Below, piece after piece: positions 62,066 through 64,000 of a stretch of DNA of 64,000 bases. The notes below the pieces were generated by a model. That model was not told where the DNA came from, ran no database searches, and worked only from the letters and a program-made list of their open reading frames with translations. A program made the position numbers and the translations under genes. This DNA comes from Bacteroidota bacterium (GTDB lineage: Bacteria > Bacteroidota > Bacteroidia > Bacteroidales > UBA10428): positions 71,967 through 135,966 of the forward strand of contig QKEH01000008.1 of the NCBI GenBank assembly GCA_003252385.1, in the 5' to 3' direction. The number at the start of each line of letters is the position of its first letter. Within the stretch, counting starts at the first letter, position 1.

Positions 62066-64000
62066 CTATTCGTATCTAAGAACTTCTACCGGGTTTCGGG
62101 TTGCAGCATAGCCAATTCGGCTACCGGTAGCCAGCACCACCATCAGAAAGGCCAGGGCTCCCCCCTGCAGGAACAAATCGGGCGTCATAGATATATGGTT
62201 AGCAAAGGTAGATACATAGCCTTTGCCCAAAAACATGCTAATCGGCGTGGCAATTACCAATGCTACCAGCAACTGCAGGGCAAAACCTTTGGAAAGTTTA
62301 CGAATAATGCTCCATCCGGAAGCGCCGCACACCTTCCGTATTCCCACTTCCTTATCGCGGAACTGCGATACAAAAAGCGACAGGCCAAAAAGCCCCATCA
62401 TGGCGTTGCATATAACCACCAGTGTAAAAATATCAATGAGGGTTCCGGTGGCCCGATACGATTTTCCAACATCCATAATAATGTCGTTGAAGGTAGTAAG
62501 CTCAACGGGCTGTGTGGGATTTATTTTGGCCAGCACTCCCGTGGTATATTCGCGCGCTTCTTCCATCCGTCCTTGTCGGGCCCTGATGAAGAGGTTGTGG
62601 TTCATGGCTTCGCTACGGGTCATGATTATTGGCATTTTATCAAAGATTACCGGTACGGCCTGGTAATTATCGATCACCCCAATAATTTGATACGTACGCT
62701 CCCGATACCAAAGGGATTTGCCTAGCGGTTCGTCATAACCCAATACCTGTGCGGTTAGTGAATTAATCACCACGCTTTGATCGTCGGCCGGGTACTCATC
62801 GGAGAAATAACGCCCTTGCAGCATTTTAATCTGAAAAACCTTAGCATAATCGCTCTCACAGGTCAAATCAAGAGCCATTGCCGTATTGCCCGGTTCCTTC
62901 CAATTATTGACTATATTCATATTAATACCCGGAATGGACGAACCCCAGCTCACGGTTTCAATATCCGGGCATTTTAACAATTCGTCCTTCACTTTGTCCA
63001 AATCTCCCCAATACCAGCCGTTGGCCATCCACACATTATCGGCATTGCATTTTACTACGTCGGCCTGGAACATGTAATTCGTCTGCCGGTGAGAGATAAT
63101 AAAGAATTGCAGGAGCACTATGGCCACAACAAACTGAAAAGCAAGCAATCCGTAACGGATTTTACCCGAATGAACTTTGGGATGGAACAATAAGCTGACG
63201 GTTTTGGAACGGTTCAACTTACGCGCCGGGAGTATACCGGAAATTAAACTCACCAGCACAATAAGGATCAAAAGCACCCCCCAGATCTCCAGAGATGGCA
63301 CCGGAGATAGTTCGCGGCTCATAAGGGTATTAAAACCAGGTAACAGATAGTAGCTCAGAAACAGAGCCAACAGAAAACTTATGCCCGCAGTTAGGGCTGC
63401 ATCAGCAAGGAGCATACGGCGAATTTGTCTCCGGTTTCCGCCAATGGCCTTTCGTATACCCAGCTCCCTAAAACGGGAAGACGCCAAAATGCTGTTCAGG
63501 TTGATATAACTGATACAGGAAAGAACCAAGGCTATAATACCCCCGGAAAGCAGAACCAGCAGGTTGGCCAGATTATTGTCATTCAAATTTTTATAAAAGT
63601 GAATTTTTTTGATGGGCACCAAACTCACCATCAGATTCTGTATATCGGCCGGAATCTTATAGTCTGCCGCCAGTTTCAGGTTAAAAGCCTGCCAATCGGT
63701 TCCGGGCCGGGCAAGCACAAAAACGGTATAATCCGCATCGTCATAGTCAGCGAGGTCAAAATGAAACTTTTCAGCCATATTAAAAGGAATTTGACAAGCC
63801 ACCTGACAATGGGTATTAGCCGGTAAATCGTTAAAAACACCGGTAACCGTATAATCAAAGCTTTGCCCCCAGATGGACAACTGCAAGCTTTGTCCCAGGG
63901 GGGTGTCGTTTCCAAAATATTTCAGAGCCATCTTTCTGCTCAAACCAATTTCCTGGCCCGACTGAGGAGCTTGTCCTGCCTGATAGCGGATGGAAAGAAT
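62066..64000 (-). CDS. MacB/FtsX-type ABC permease (5' end outside window)
   Basis: The frame is open to the right edge (645 codons), so the N-terminal membrane helix and part of the first periplasmic domain are missing. Visible are 'GLSRKMALKYFGNDTPLGQ' (MacB-like domain), 'SSRFRELGIRKAIGGNRRQ' (first FtsX), a second periplasmic domain, and 'SQFRDKEVGIRKVCGASGW' and 'RNPVEVLRYE' at the end. A paralogue of the 58758-61184 permease; the two share the ATPase between them. Any start inside the window (for example a TTG near 63943) would be artificial. Confidence 0.88.
   Translation of the reverse strand: MLSIRYQAGQAPQSGQEIGLSRKMALKYFGNDTPLGQSLQLSIWGQSFDYTVTGVFNDLPANTHCQVACQIPFNMAEKFHFDLADYDDADYTVFVLARPGTDWQAFNLKLAADYKIPADIQNLMVSLVPIKKIHFYKNLNDNNLANLLVLLSGGIIALVLSCISYINLNSILASSRFRELGIRKAIGGNRRQIRRMLLADAALTAGISFLLALFLSYYLLPGFNTLMSRELSPVPSLEIWGVLLILIVLVSLISGILPARKLNRSKTVSLLFHPKVHSGKIRYGLLAFQFVVAIVLLQFFIISHRQTNYMFQADVVKCNADNVWMANGWYWGDLDKVKDELLKCPDIETVSWGSSIPGINMNIVNNWKEPGNTAMALDLTCESDYAKVFQIKMLQGRYFSDEYPADDQSVVINSLTAQVLGYDEPLGKSLWYRERTYQIIGVIDNYQAVPVIFDKMPIIMTRSEAMNHNLFIRARQGRMEEAREYTTGVLAKINPTQPVELTTFNDIIMDVGKSYRATGTLIDIFTLVVICNAMMGLFGLSLFVSQFRDKEVGIRKVCGASGWSIIRKLSKGFALQLLVALVIATPISMFLGKGYVSTFANHISMTPDLFLQGGALAFLMVVLATGSRIGYAATRNPVEVLRYE

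Noticed and set aside
1..64000. tRNA, rRNA, CRISPR arrays, insertion sequences
   Set aside because: No tRNA-like T-loop/cloverleaf, rRNA stretch, regularly spaced direct repeats or transposase frame was seen by eye; a covariance-model scan would be needed to exclude small RNAs.

Overview
The window looks like a chromosome segment of a Bacteroidota bacterium, most plausibly from the Marinilabiliales/Bacteroidales side. The support is: two proteins with type IX secretion (T9SS) C-terminal signals, one type A and one type B (CHU_C/gliding type); a decayed TonB-dependent receptor; many secreted lipoproteins; Bacteroidota-type -7 boxes (TAnnTTTG) upstream of several genes; a short archaeal/eukaryal-type ProS; DUF4197, DUF6702 and DUF2807 proteins; and a DAHP synthase/chorismate mutase fusion. 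No rRNA, tRNA, CRISPR array or intact transposon was seen.

1-7.3 kb: an edge-truncated Cthe_2159-type beta-helix lipoprotein; larC and larB (nickel-pincer cofactor synthesis, 4-nt overlap); a WbqC-family protein; a FadL-like outer-membrane protein; and a Tyr-rich/Ser-Arg-rich secreted protein divergent from proS. 7.4-22.3 kb: proS, an M49-like metallopeptidase lipoprotein, a three-gene minus-strand unit (ABCG-like transporter, lipoprotein, small four-Cys secreted protein), a response regulator with a BamA/TamA-like barrel, a 2-Cys peroxiredoxin, and pabB-tilS plus a small helical protein. 22.3-35.4 kb: a DHOD-like protein, a PLP homeostasis protein, mdh, an ECF sigma factor, uvrA, a DUF4197 lipoprotein, a second copy of the lipoprotein/four-Cys pair, nth and an ABC-F ATPase.

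35.4-41.4 kb: an aromatic amino-acid operon, pheA - DAHP synthase/chorismate mutase - aroB - aroD - aroC - tyrA. It is preceded by a 19-residue leader peptide with four Tyr and five Phe, an intrinsic terminator and a competing antiterminator pairing. This is the anatomy of classical ribosome-mediated attenuation and the strongest regulatory signal in the window. 41.4-46.4 kb: a secreted-protein operon (small barrel, DUF6702, a large T9SS type B protein, a TPR protein).

46.4-55.3 kb is a mosaic of intact genes and gene remains: a truncated lipoprotein, a TonB receptor with frameshifts and stops, an orphan T9SS C-terminal fragment and a broken nucleotidyltransferase. Among them sit an A/T-richer pair, a 2-hydroxyacyl-CoA dehydratase-like/activator-ATPase fusion and a chemoreceptor without a sensor domain. 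55.3-64 kb holds a divergent NDP-kinase-like protein, a SiaC-like protein, an AmmeMemoRadiSam radical SAM enzyme, a DUF1761 protein and a MacB-type ABC exporter cluster running off the right edge. Tracts of related 7-bp repeats occur in three intergenic places (52.2, 53.6 and 61.9 kb).
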